The notes: generated by a model from the letters alone, not told the origin. A stretch of DNA of 64,000 bases from DATAWK01 sp036267255 (GCA_036267255.1 DATAWK010000041.1:124001-188000); one strand, 5' to 3'. Positions 50,959 through 59,204 are shown, counted from the first letter of the stretch. Numbers and translations: made by a program.

Positions 50959-53130
50959 TCAATCCGCCGCCAAAACGCTCAAATCGCGGACCGTTTTGCG
51001 TACTTCCACCAGTGTGGAATAAAACGTTGCACCCCGTCCGATGTCAGTCAGCGTCTCGCTGGTTAAAACATTCACGCCTTGTCCATCTTTGGAGAGCTTG
51101 TTCCATCCTAAACGGCAAGCGACCACTCCGGCAGGGACATTTCCATTCACCCTGGCTTGCAGCAAAATACTTCCCCGCCCATTCCATATCTCCACCGCAT
51201 CGCCGTCGCGGATTCCACGGGCCGTTGCGTCCTCCGTATGCATCTCCAGATGGTTCGCGTGTGCGGCCTCCATGGCCTGAATTCCCGGCAGATTGGCAAA
51301 TGTGGAGTTCATGTAGTTGTCCGCCTTACGAGGCAGCAGCTCCAGCGGATACCGGCTGGCCAGCGGGGCATGACGCGATTCCGACGGAGCCACAAACGCG
51401 GGCAGCGGGTCCAGTCCCATCGCGGCCAGCGTCTCGGAATAAAATTCCGCCTTGCCGCTGGGCGTCTGGAACCAATCGGCTGTCGAGAAAGGCAGAAATA
51501 CGCCGCCGGGCTCCTGCTCCTGCGCAAAGCGCAGCCGAATGCATTCCTCCGCTTCCAGCCGCTCCGGGGTTATTCCCTCCAGCAGGGGCGAATTCGTATC
51601 CAGCGCCTGCGCGATCATGTCGTCTTCCGTATCGCGGAAGCAGGGTTCCTCGAATCCCATGCGTTGCGCCAACTGGCTGAAGATCCAGACATTCGGGCGC
51701 GCTTCCCCCAGCGGTGCAATCGCCGGTTTCGAGATTTGCAGGTAATAGTGCCCGTAAGCGCCCTGAAAATCCTTGTGCTCAAAAAAAGTCGTGGCCGGCA
51801 GAACCATGTCGGCATACTCCGCGGTTTCCGTTAGAAATTGATCGTGCACCACGGTAAACAGGTCGGTACGCCGCAGGCCGCGCAGCACTGCATTCTGGTT
51901 GGGTGCCACAACAGCCGGGTTGGAGTTATACACAAACAGCGCCTTCACCGGCGGCGTATCCAGATCATTGAGCGCGTCGCCCAGCTGGCACATATTCACT
52001 TCGCGTCCCAGCCGGCCAATCGGGCTGGCCTCGGCCAGATCGGGCCGCTCCAGCGCCCTCCGGTTGTACTGGAAGGCTCCGCTGGTCGAAAGCTGCACTC
52101 CCCCGCCCTGTCGCTTCCACGCTCCAATCAGGCAGGGCAGCATGGCAATGGCGCGCACCGCCGTGCCCCCGTTCTGCGCGCGCTGCACGCCGTAGTTCAT
52201 GCGGATCGCCGAAGGCTGCGATGTCGCGTATTCCCGCGTAAGCTGCAGAATGTCTTCGACGCTCAGCCCCGTCCACTCTGAGACGCGCTCTGGCGTATAT
52301 GCGGCCACGCGCTCGCGCAAGGCATCGAATCCATGCGTGCAATCGGCGACATAGTCCGCATCGTATAAATTCTCTGCGATCAGGATATGCATCATGCCCA
52401 GCGCCAGCGCCGCATCGGTTCCCGGTCGAATCGCAAGGTGCCAGTCCGCCACGCTGGCCGTGCGCGTTTTGTACGGATCGATCACCACCAGCCGGGCGCC
52501 CTTACGCCGCGCCTCTTCGACAAACGGCCACAGGTGGATATTGTTGCCGTGAATGTTGGCTCCCCACGCAAGGATGGTTCGCGCATGGGAAAAATGTTCT
52601 GTGTCCGTGCCCAGCTTGACGCCGTACACATGCATCAGCGCATCGCCGCCGGCCGCCGAGCAAATGGTCCGCTCCAGTTGCGAAGCCCCGGCGCGGTTGA
52701 AAAAACGGCGATCCATCGAACCGTAGTTCAGTGCGCCGATGGTGCCTGCGTAGGAATAGGGCAGAATCGACTCCGGCCCAAATTCTTCGCTGATTGCATG
52801 AAACCGCGCGGCAATCGTATCCAGCGCCTCATCCCAGCCGATGCGCTCAAAGGCCTGCGCCTCCACGCCCCTCGGCTGCGGCCCCTTGGCAACGCCCGCG
52901 CGTCGCCGCATGGGATAGAGCAGACGATCCGGCGAGTACACCCGATCCAGATATTTGGCGACCTTGCCGCAGAGAAAACCGCGCGTTACTGCATGGTCCG
53001 GATCGCCCTGAATACGCGTGGCGCGCCCGTCTCCATCCACCGTGATGCGCACCCGGCAGGAATCCGGGCAGTCATGCGAACAGACCGCATGCACGATTCT
53101 GCTGGAAGTCCCATCAGGGTTGGAAGCCAT
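50959..53130 (-). CDS. Molybdopterin-dependent oxidoreductase (DMSO reductase/formate dehydrogenase superfamily)
   Basis: 723 residues. The N-terminal [4Fe-4S] motif is 'AVCSHDCPDSCRV' with the fourth Cys in 'GFLCGKVAKYLDRV'; bis-MGD binding segments follow ('WGANIHGNNIHLWPFVEEAR', 'LVVIDPYKTRTASVADWHLA', 'ALFVYNSNPAVVAPNQNAVL', 'MVLPATTFFEHKDFQGAYGH') and a C-terminal MoCo domain ('MHTEDATARGIRDGDAVEIW'). There is no Tat signal, so it is cytoplasmic. There are no partner subunits next to it. The substrate is unknown; similar single-subunit enzymes are often called assimilatory or formate-type by weak homology. Confidence 0.88.
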   Translation of the reverse strand: MASNPDGTSSRIVHAVCSHDCPDSCRVRITVDGDGRATRIQGDPDHAVTRGFLCGKVAKYLDRVYSPDRLLYPMRRRAGVAKGPQPRGVEAQAFERIGWDEALDTIAARFHAISEEFGPESILPYSYAGTIGALNYGSMDRRFFNRAGASQLERTICSAAGGDALMHVYGVKLGTDTEHFSHARTILAWGANIHGNNIHLWPFVEEARRKGARLVVIDPYKTRTASVADWHLAIRPGTDAALALGMMHILIAENLYDADYVADCTHGFDALRERVAAYTPERVSEWTGLSVEDILQLTREYATSQPSAIRMNYGVQRAQNGGTAVRAIAMLPCLIGAWKRQGGGVQLSTSGAFQYNRRALERPDLAEASPIGRLGREVNMCQLGDALNDLDTPPVKALFVYNSNPAVVAPNQNAVLRGLRRTDLFTVVHDQFLTETAEYADMVLPATTFFEHKDFQGAYGHYYLQISKPAIAPLGEARPNVWIFSQLAQRMGFEEPCFRDTEDDMIAQALDTNSPLLEGITPERLEAEECIRLRFAQEQEPGGVFLPFSTADWFQTPSGKAEFYSETLAAMGLDPLPAFVAPSESRHAPLASRYPLELLPRKADNYMNSTFANLPGIQAMEAAHANHLEMHTEDATARGIRDGDAVEIWNGRGSILLQARVNGNVPAGVVACRLGWNKLSKDGQGVNVLTSETLTDIGRGATFYSTLVEVRKTVRDLSVLAAD

Positions 53131-53234
53131 GCCACAATTTTATGCTGGTTGGCTTCTAAATGCTCCTCGGCAACAGGTATATTCCGGGTGTGTCGGCTGC
53201 GCCGATCTTCACCCAACTGCCGTCGGAGGACCCC

Positions 53235-53756
53235 ATGCACTGCAAACGAATCATCCGGATGCCGGGAATCATTCTTTTCGCCTTCGCTGCGTTTCTAGCG
53301 GCCCATTCTGGAGCGACGGCGCAAACCGTGCCGGCATCCGGCGTCGACGCGCAGACGAGCACCTCGGCAGCCATCCATGCCGTGATGGACGCCCAGGTAG
53401 CTGCCTGGAATCGTGGCGATGTTGTGGCGTTTATGCAGGGCTACAAAGATTCGCCGGATACGACCTTTGTCTCCGATCACGTCGCCAAAGGCTATCAGAA
53501 CATTCTGGCCCGCTACCGAAAGGCATACACCAGCAAATCTCAAATGGGCACCCTGCAATTCTCGGAACTCGAAGTCCGGCCTCTCTGCCCGCAATACGCC
53601 TCCGTCACAGGACGTTTCCATCTGGCGCGCACCGCGGCCGCGGGCGGCGATGCCGGCGGTGTCTTCTCTCTGCTCTTTCAGCGAACACCGCAGGGGTGGC
53701 GCATCATTCTGGATCACACAAGCTCAGGCACCGCGCATGCAAAAGGCCGCTCCTGA
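53235..53756 (+). CDS. Exported SnoaL/DUF4440-like protein (NTF2 fold)
   Basis: 173 residues from the ATG at 53235 after CGGAGGA (6 bp). Signal peptide (IILFAFAAFLAAHSGATAQ) then an NTF2-like domain of the YybH group: 'AAIHAVMDAQVAAWNRGDVV', 'FMQGYKDSPDTTFVSDHVAK', 'SVTGRFHLART', 'FSLLFQRTPQGWRIILDHTS'. Such proteins bind small molecules or act as isomerase-like helpers; function here is unknown. Its stop codon is enclosed in a hairpin that terminates the opposite strand. Confidence 0.82.
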   Translation: MHCKRIIRMPGIILFAFAAFLAAHSGATAQTVPASGVDAQTSTSAAIHAVMDAQVAAWNRGDVVAFMQGYKDSPDTTFVSDHVAKGYQNILARYRKAYTSKSQMGTLQFSELEVRPLCPQYASVTGRFHLARTAAAGGDAGGVFSLLFQRTPQGWRIILDHTSSGTAHAKGRS

Positions 53757-53765
53757 CGAGCGGCC
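53741..53765 (-). terminator. Terminator hairpin next to the frr remnant
   Basis: Perfect 8-bp stem GGCCGCTC / GAGCGGCC with a 5-base loop, followed on the minus strand by TTTT. It overlaps the 3' end of the SnoaL-like gene. It sits where an frr terminator would be, just past the frr 3'-end copy at 53770-53895. Confidence 0.75.
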
Positions 53766-53769
53766 CCGG

Positions 53770-53895
53770 CCTGTCTGCAAAAGAGAAATTTTCCGTCACA
53801 CCGGCATCACTTCTTTTTCCTTGGCCTCGCACAGCTCTTCCATCCGCTGGATCTCATCTGGATCTCATCGTCGGTCCGCGTCTGCATCTCTTCCA
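53770..53895 (-). pseudogene. Duplicated 3' end of frr (truncated, frameshifted)
   Basis: This stretch aligns with the intact frr 3' end and its downstream flank at 55783-55895 at about 90% identity (roughly nine or ten mismatches over about 112 aligned bases). It carries an extra 11-bp tandem duplication (CTGGATCTCAT twice near 53847-53868) that shifts the frame. In the restored frame it reads LLEEMQTRTDDEIQ..., matching frr 'SLEEMQKLTDDEIKRMEELC'. A 32-codon frame starting at 53905 overlaps the hydrolase stop (ATGA) and covers it, but is not a real gene in my view. Confidence 0.85.
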
Positions 53896-53901
53896 GCAAC
53901 T

Positions 53902-55038
53902 TCATTCCTGAGCCCATACACTTCCAAAGAACGCCAGTACCTGCTCCTCCACTTCCCGGTGAATGGCGGCTCGGTCCACTCCAGCACCATCGCGGCACCC
54001 ATCCAGTTTCTCTTTGCCCAGTGGCGTGCATTCGCTCCCGAAGGTCATGTGACCGACGTGAGGAAGCACGGTCAGCCTCGCTCCCTTGATGAGCTTGGCA
54101 AAGTACTCTGCATTCGTCGCCATCGGCGCCACATCATCCGCATCTCCGACAACGATCTGTACTGGAATGTCGATCGCACGCAAAGCCTGCGGGGTAAATG
54201 CCGGGCCAATCGCGGGAGCCATTGCAAACACTGCCTTGACGCGCGGATCGCGGTGCGATTCATGTTGCTGCAGAAAGGAGGCCTGCACAACCGGGTCCGT
54301 CTTCCTGAGCTCTTCCAGTTGTGCGACCGATTTCCGTATAAGCTCCCGTGGCTCACACGTAGCGTCGCCTTTACTTTGCGGGGAGTTGCAATAGTCCCGT
54401 ATCGCATCGAAATTGTAGATTCCTCCCGCAATCTGGATAACCGTTGCGCCCCCGGCTGAGTGACCGGCCGCTCCGATACGATTCGGATCGATCTGCCTGC
54501 CAAAGACAGGGTCGGCCAGCAGCTTATTGAGAACGGCGGTGAGGTCCTCAGGCCGCTCCCACTCCAGAAAGCCTTGCGCGAGAAGTTGGCCTTCCGCGGC
54601 AGTATTGCCATGATGATTGACGGCCGCCACGATATAGCCGTGCGATGCGAGGTAAGTTCCCAGCCACAGGAACTCCAGTCCGATGCCGGAAGACCCATGC
54701 GAGAGGAGGATCAATGGACGCTTTTGCGTCCCGATGAGAAGCGGCGCATTGAATGCAACGGGGATCTGCACGAAAAACTTTCCGAATGCCGGATTACCAA
54801 AAAACTTCGGATCTTCGGGGAGAGATCCCAGGGGAGCGCCGGAAACAGCCGGATACCAGATTACGGTATTGAGAGGACGCGGACCTGTATCCTGCCAATT
54901 TCTTCTTGCCCCACCGACAAATGCGCGTGTCGTCATGCCGACGGTGTAAAGCGCATGGTTCTTCGTCTGCTGCGCCACCACTGCGGCTGCGCTGAAAGAG
55001 AAAACAAGAGTGAAAAGTAATAAACGGAAGAAACGCAT
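53902..55038 (-). CDS. Exported alpha/beta hydrolase (platelet-activating-factor acetylhydrolase / dienelactone hydrolase-like)
   Basis: 378 residues from the ATG at 55038, set by AGGAG 5 bp upstream. Signal peptide (FFRLLLFTLVFSFSAAAVVA), oxyanion region 'RPLILLSHGSSGIGLEFLWL', nucleophile elbow 'RIGAAGHSAGGATVIQIAG' (GxSxG), Asp candidate in 'QIVVGDADDVAPMA', His in 'LTVLPHVGHMTFGSEC'. Lipase-like secreted family. It is divergent from the TetR gene, with operator palindromes between, so TetR probably represses it. Its 3' end abuts a copy of the frr 3' end; the pair seems to be an inserted islet. Confidence 0.87.
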   Translation of the reverse strand: MRFFRLLLFTLVFSFSAAAVVAQQTKNHALYTVGMTTRAFVGGARRNWQDTGPRPLNTVIWYPAVSGAPLGSLPEDPKFFGNPAFGKFFVQIPVAFNAPLLIGTQKRPLILLSHGSSGIGLEFLWLGTYLASHGYIVAAVNHHGNTAAEGQLLAQGFLEWERPEDLTAVLNKLLADPVFGRQIDPNRIGAAGHSAGGATVIQIAGGIYNFDAIRDYCNSPQSKGDATCEPRELIRKSVAQLEELRKTDPVVQASFLQQHESHRDPRVKAVFAMAPAIGPAFTPQALRAIDIPVQIVVGDADDVAPMATNAEYFAKLIKGARLTVLPHVGHMTFGSECTPLGKEKLDGCRDGAGVDRAAIHREVEEQVLAFFGSVWAQE

Positions 55039-55099
55039 GATTCTCCTCGCAATCCAATACCGCTCCATGGATTGTGAATATGGGGATTGCGTACATATT

Positions 55100-55137
55100 T
55101 ATACGCCGTATAGTTAAATTAATTATACGATGTATAA
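55100..55137. promoter_or_regulatory. Two palindromic TetR operator-like sites
   Basis: TATACGCCGTATA (55100-55112, palindrome around C) and TTATACGATGTATAA (55123-55137, near-palindrome) share the half-site TATACG and are centred 24 bp apart between divergent hydrolase and tetR. The second site ends at the tetR ATG, so there is no room for a ribosome site. Confidence 0.7.
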
Positions 55138-55746
55138 ATGGAACGCAACAAGAAGCTGGCCAAACAGGTAGCCGAGGCCGCGTTACGCATTTTGGAAGAA
55201 GAAGGACCCGAAAACGTAAGCATGCGGCGCATTGCGAGAGAGCTCGGAATTACGCCCATGGCGATCTATTACTACTATCCGGATCGCCAGGCGCTGCTGA
55301 AGTCCGTGACCGATGCGGAATTCGGAAAATTGCTCCGCTTTTTTGAAATACGACAGCGACAGACTCCCCGTAACCAGCGGCTGTTGATGATCATGGACGG
55401 GTATCTGGATTATGCGTTCGCCCGGCCCAGGGTATTCGATTATGTCTTTTCTAAAAACAGAGAAGGCGCGCGCCAGTTTCCCGATGGGTTTCGAAATCGC
55501 CAGTCGCCGACCCTGAATCCGATTGCAGATGCTATTGCCGAAGGGATGCAGACCGGTGAACTGAAGCAGGACGATGTTTGGGAGGTTGCGATGGAGTTAT
55601 GGGCGCATGCCCATGGGTATGTGGCGCTCTACCACGCAGGCCGGTTCAATTTGACGGAACGCCAGTTCCGAATGCTCGTCCGACGATCGATCCGGAGATT
55701 GCTGGATGGGTTGAAGACCTGGGGAGACTCTGCACAAGTCTCCTGA
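55138..55746 (+). CDS. TetR/AcrR-family transcriptional regulator
   Basis: 202 residues. The N-terminal helix-turn-helix runs from 'AEAALRILEEEGPENVSMRR' to 'IARELGITPMAIYYYYPDRQ' 'ALLKSVTDAEFG'; the C-terminal part is a ligand-binding helical domain with 'WEVAMELWAHAHGYVALYH'. Divergent from the hydrolase with the operators in between. No Shine-Dalgarno is present; the start is at the end of a palindrome, so a leaderless or weakly translated message is likely. Confidence 0.9.
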   Translation: MERNKKLAKQVAEAALRILEEEGPENVSMRRIARELGITPMAIYYYYPDRQALLKSVTDAEFGKLLRFFEIRQRQTPRNQRLLMIMDGYLDYAFARPRVFDYVFSKNREGARQFPDGFRNRQSPTLNPIADAIAEGMQTGELKQDDVWEVAMELWAHAHGYVALYHAGRFNLTERQFRMLVRRSIRRLLDGLKTWGDSAQVS

Positions 55747-55782
55747 GCGGTGCAGTTTTCGGATTGCCGGTAAGCCGCCCCC

Positions 55783-55895
55783 CCTGTCCGCAGAAGAGAA
55801 ATTTTTCGTCACACCTGCATCACTTCTTTTTCCTTGGACTTGCACAGCTCTTCCATCCGCTTGATCTCATCGTCGGTCAGCTTCTGCATCTCTTC
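55783..55895. repeat. Intact copy of the frr 3'-end duplication
   Basis: The end of functional frr plus about 26 bp of flank; partner of 53770-53895, same orientation. The two copies flank the hydrolase/TetR islet as imperfect direct repeats. Confidence 0.85.
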
Positions 55896-56396
55896 TAAGG
55901 AACGCTTCTCCTCATCCTCGGAGATTTTCTTCTCCTTGGTTGCCTTCTTGATCAGGTCATTGCCGTCGCGGCGGATGTTCCGTATTCCTGTCCGGTGGTC
56001 CTCCAGCATTTTGTTCAGCTGCTTGACCACTTCCCGGCGTCGCTCTTCCGTCATCGGCGGAACAGGCACACGAACCAACTTGCCGTCATTTTGCGGATTG
56101 AAGGCCTGCTGCCCCGTGCGCAGACCTTTTTCGATTTCGGCAATCAGGCTGGGGTCATACGGCTGCACCAGCAGCAGCTGCGGTTCCGGCGCGCTCACCT
56201 GCGCCACCTGGTTCAGCGGCATCTCCGTGCCGTACGCGGCCACCTTCACCTGGTCCAGCATATGCACGGAAGCGCGACCGGTACGCGTGGAGGCCAACCC
56301 GGTACGAAAGTCCTCGACGGACTTGTCCATCCGGGTCTTCAGTTGCTGATACACATCTTTCAGTGCCGGAATTCCAGCCATTGCGGAGACTGCCAT
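55809..56396 (-). CDS. frr: Ribosome recycling factor
   Basis: 195 residues from the ATG at 56396 (GAGGG 11 bp before). Signatures: 'MDKSVEDFRTGLASTRTGRA', 'YDPSLIAEIEKGLRTGQQAF', 'RVPVPPMTEERRREVVKQLN', 'GIRNIRRDGNDLIKKATKEK'. The N-terminus is about 10 residues longer than in Escherichia coli. RRF and EF-G split post-termination ribosomes. The intact 3' end lies next to the TetR gene rather than its own terminator, which sits 2 kb away with a truncated copy. Confidence 0.96.
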   Translation of the reverse strand: MAVSAMAGIPALKDVYQQLKTRMDKSVEDFRTGLASTRTGRASVHMLDQVKVAAYGTEMPLNQVAQVSAPEPQLLLVQPYDPSLIAEIEKGLRTGQQAFNPQNDGKLVRVPVPPMTEERRREVVKQLNKMLEDHRTGIRNIRRDGNDLIKKATKEKKISEDEEKRSLEEMQKLTDDEIKRMEELCKSKEKEVMQV

Positions 56397-56528
56397 AGTC
56401 GTTTCCCTCGCTTGCAATTGGTAATTGTAACGGCTACGCACAAGAGAACCAACTGGAGGCAACCCCGCAGGCCATCCAATCCATCAGAACTCTACACATT
56501 CAGCAGTTTTTGACGCACAATAAGGTCA

Positions 56529-56876
56529 ATGCTGACTTCCTCACAGTCCAGAATTCAGACCATGTTCAGTTGCTCCGTATGCACGGCACCGCAAAGCCGC
56601 TGGACTGCCTTCTTTAAATCCGGCTTGAGAGGTTTTTATCGTTGCCCTTACTGCAACCACTACCTGCAGGTGGGTGGCCGTATTATTTCCGGCATCGCGG
56701 CTGCCGTGGTCGCGCTTGCCTTTTTAGTTCTCAATCTCACGGTTGCCATCTATCCCGGCAGCCGGATGTTGTGGTGGGCCTTTCAGGTAATCACGGTGCT
56801 GCTTGTCTACTTTGGTCTGCTGGCCTGGCTGATGCGGGTGGAGCGTCGCCAGCCGCTGCGCCGTTTCATGCTGTAA
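56529..56876 (+). CDS. Small zinc-ribbon membrane protein
   Basis: 115 residues from ATG 56529 (AAGG 4 bp before); the ATG at 56562 is an alternative. Two CxxC pairs ('FSCSVCTAPQ' and 'FYRCPYCNHYL') form a cytoplasmic zinc ribbon, followed by two membrane helices ('ISGIAAAVVALAFLVLNLTV' and 'WAFQVITVLLVYFGLLAWLM') and a basic tail. Function unknown. Convergent with lipA at 15 bp. Confidence 0.78.
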   Translation: MLTSSQSRIQTMFSCSVCTAPQSRWTAFFKSGLRGFYRCPYCNHYLQVGGRIISGIAAAVVALAFLVLNLTVAIYPGSRMLWWAFQVITVLLVYFGLLAWLMRVERRQPLRRFML

Positions 56877-56891
56877 CGTGTCGCCGAAAAC

Positions 56892-57809
56892 CTACCGCAC
56901 CGCCGTCAGGCCGGTCGATTCCGCCTGCTCGTGCGCATGGTACGACGACCGCACCAGCGGCCCCGACTCCACGTGCCGGAAGCCCATACGCATGGCCTCT
57001 TCCTTCATCCAGGCAAACTCCGCCGGAGTATAAAGCCGCATCATCGGCAGATGATCCCGCGATGGCCGCAGGTACTGGCCGATGGTCAGAATGTCCGTGC
57101 CCACGCGCGCCAGGTCGCGGTACACGTCCAGCAGTTCGTGCATCTCCTCACCCAGCCCCACCATCACGCCGGATTTGGTAATCAGCTTCGGGTCAAGTTC
57201 TTTGGCGTATTCCAGCAGGCGCAGCGTGCGCTCATAGCGCGCCCCGGAACGCACGGCGCGGTACAGGCGCGGCACGCTTTCCGTATTGTGATTCAGAATC
57301 TCCGGCTTCGCTTCCACCACAATGCGGATGGCCTCTTCGTTCCCTTGAAAATCCGGGATCAGCACTTCAACCTGGCATCCCGGCGCCTGTTGGCGAATCT
57401 CCGCAATCACCAGGGCAAAGGCCCGCGCGCCGCCCAGGACATCGTCATCGCGATTCACGCTGGTAATCACAGCATGCTTCAGGCCCAGCGTGGCGATGGC
57501 TTCGGCCACGCGGCGCGGCTCGTCAAAATCGATCGCCTCCGGGCGTCCTTTGGGCACCGCGCAAAAACCGCATCGCCGCGTGCACAGATTGCCCAGCATC
57601 ATGAAGGTGGCCGTCTTGTGGTTCCAGCACTCGCCAATGTTCGGGCAGTGGGCGGACTCGCACACCGTATGCAGGTTCAGATCCCGCGCCAGCTTCTTCA
57701 GGCTGTGATAGGTCTCGCCCATCGGCGCGCGCGCCTTCAACCATTCCGGCTTGGGCACGGGACGTTTCGGCGAAAGATCGATCTGGATCAGGTCAGCAAC
57801 GGTAGCCAT
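56892..57809 (-). CDS. lipA: Lipoyl synthase
   Basis: 305 residues, intact. Auxiliary cluster 'CESAHCPNIGECW', radical-SAM cluster 'LCTRRCGFCAVPKG', C-terminal 'VESGPLVRSSYHA', which supplies the Ser ligand (RSSYHA). It inserts two sulfurs into octanoyl groups on lipoyl domains. There is no lipB beside it. Start at 57809. Confidence 0.97.
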   Translation of the reverse strand: MATVADLIQIDLSPKRPVPKPEWLKARAPMGETYHSLKKLARDLNLHTVCESAHCPNIGECWNHKTATFMMLGNLCTRRCGFCAVPKGRPEAIDFDEPRRVAEAIATLGLKHAVITSVNRDDDVLGGARAFALVIAEIRQQAPGCQVEVLIPDFQGNEEAIRIVVEAKPEILNHNTESVPRLYRAVRSGARYERTLRLLEYAKELDPKLITKSGVMVGLGEEMHELLDVYRDLARVGTDILTIGQYLRPSRDHLPMMRLYTPAEFAWMKEEAMRMGFRHVESGPLVRSSYHAHEQAESTGLTAVR

Positions 57810-57876
57810 AGCGAACTTTCTATTGTAGCGGCTAAAGGATTTTCAGACCGGACTTCAGGATCTTTACAGGAATTGC

Positions 57877-57910
57877 GAAACCTCTTCTGCTCCGAAACCT
57901 CTTCTGCTCC
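57877..57910. repeat. Exact 17-bp tandem duplication upstream of the methyltransferase
   Basis: GAAACCTCTTCTGCTCC occurs twice in succession without a mismatch, about 40 bp before the methyltransferase start and divergent from lipA. Confidence 0.9.
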
Positions 57911-57950
57911 CGGTTGCAAACGATCTATGCTGGCTGCTGGGAGAAAAATC

Positions 57951-59030
57951 ATGCCGGAAGCCAGCGCTGGAATAGGCAATGTAGCGCAAAACAAAACGCT
58001 CACCGAAATGGCGATGGGCTATGCCCGTAGCCGGGTCCTGTGCGCTGCCGCACGCCTCGGTGTGGCCGATGCCATGGGAAGCGAGGAGCGAACCGTCGAT
58101 CAGTTGGCCGCCCTCTGCTCCGCCCAGCCTGCCTCGCTCTATCGTCTGCTGCGCGCCCTGGCCAGCTTCGGCGTTGTGGCAGAAACCCGGCCGGCATCCT
58201 TCGTATTGACGCCGCTTGGCCAGCCGCTGCGCAAAGACGCGCCCAATTCCGAATGGGCCGCGATTGTATTCTGGGCGGATTTGCTCGCCGATTCCTGGTC
58301 CCATCTCACCGAGTGCATCCGGACCGGCGAGAATGCCATGAGCATCATGCAGCGCGAAGGCATCGCATCGCAATGGTCCAAAGATCCGAACGCCCACGCC
58401 ATCTTTTGCGCGGTCATGGGAACGGCGCCCGCGGAAGACTACCTGCCCATTGCCCGTGCCTGGGATTTCTCCGGCTACCATACGGTCGCCGATCTTGGCG
58501 GCGGCGGTGGCGCGCTGATCGATGCCGTCCTGACCGCCTTTCCACATCTCAACGGCATGCTGGTCGATCTTCCGGATTCTATCGCTGCAGCAACCTCGCG
58601 TTTTGCAACCGGCCCGCTTGCCGCGCGCTGCAAACTCATTGCCGCCGATCTCAGCGACGCCGTCCCACCCGGTGCCGATGTCTACTTGATCAAACATGTA
58701 CTGCATGGCCGTGACGATGAAGCGGCAATCAAAATTCTTCAAAATTGCCGCGCCGTTCTTCCCGCAACAGGCCGTCTGCTCGTCATCGAATTCGTTTTGC
58801 CGGATGTCGTCGATCATCCCGATATCGCACTGGAGCATCGCTTCATGAGCGACCTCAACATGCTGGCCGTCACCGGAGGAAAAGAGCGCAGCGCCCTCCA
58901 GTGGAAAGCGCTCTTCGCAAGCGCAGGCTTGGACTGTCGCAACATAATTCCTGTACCGGGAGAACTGGTTTCCATCGTGGAAGGTGTGCCGGAACGTGGA
59001 AGGCACGCTGAAACGCGGACGCGCTTCTGA
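57951..59030 (+). CDS. SAM-dependent O-methyltransferase (hydroxyneurosporene/plant-OMT type)
   Basis: 359 residues from the ATG at 57951, set by GGGAGA 6 bp upstream. The upstream open frame overlaps lipA on the other strand and is not used. N-terminal dimerisation/winged-helix domain ('AALCSAQPASLYRLLRALAS', 'FGVVAETRPASFVLTPLGQP') and methyltransferase motifs: I 'TVADLGGGGGALIDAVLTAF', post-I 'LVDLPDSIAAA', 'VYLIKHVLHGRDDEAAIKIL', 'RLLVIEFVLPDVVDHPDIAL'. Substrate is likely an aromatic or carotenoid hydroxyl; unknown. Single gene. Confidence 0.88.
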   Translation: MPEASAGIGNVAQNKTLTEMAMGYARSRVLCAAARLGVADAMGSEERTVDQLAALCSAQPASLYRLLRALASFGVVAETRPASFVLTPLGQPLRKDAPNSEWAAIVFWADLLADSWSHLTECIRTGENAMSIMQREGIASQWSKDPNAHAIFCAVMGTAPAEDYLPIARAWDFSGYHTVADLGGGGGALIDAVLTAFPHLNGMLVDLPDSIAAATSRFATGPLAARCKLIAADLSDAVPPGADVYLIKHVLHGRDDEAAIKILQNCRAVLPATGRLLVIEFVLPDVVDHPDIALEHRFMSDLNMLAVTGGKERSALQWKALFASAGLDCRNIIPVPGELVSIVEGVPERGRHAETRTRF

Positions 59031-59081
59031 GCGTTACTGCCTGCAAACATTTTTTGCGGAGCAATGCCTTACGCTGCAAGC

Positions 59082-59123
59082 GCACTCCTTCCGGCAAACA
59101 CTGCACTCCTTCCGGCAAACACT
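59082..59123. repeat. Exact 21-bp tandem duplication
   Basis: GCACTCCTTCCGGCAAACACT occurs twice in succession, 52 bp after the methyltransferase stop and just before its terminator. Confidence 0.92.
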
Positions 59124-59135
59124 GGAATAGAGACC

Positions 59136-59167
59136 AAAAACCGGGGCCACGTGTGGCCCCGGTTTTT
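59136..59167. terminator. Bidirectional rho-independent terminator
   Basis: Stem AAAAACCGGGGCCA / TGGCCCCGGTTTTT with loop CGTG; A- and T-tracts on both sides. Ends the methyltransferase gene and the facing minus-strand gene. Confidence 0.92.
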
Positions 59168-59204
59168 TTGCAGCGCTTCGCGCTTGCCGCACTGTTTTTC
59201 GTTT

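Noticed and set aside
53807..53905. 32-codon frame starting on the hydrolase stop
   Set aside because: It is the frr 3'-end remnant read in a shifted frame, not a gene.
56931..57950. Long N-terminal extension of the methyltransferase frame
   Set aside because: It runs antisense through lipA; a ribosome site sets the start at 57951.
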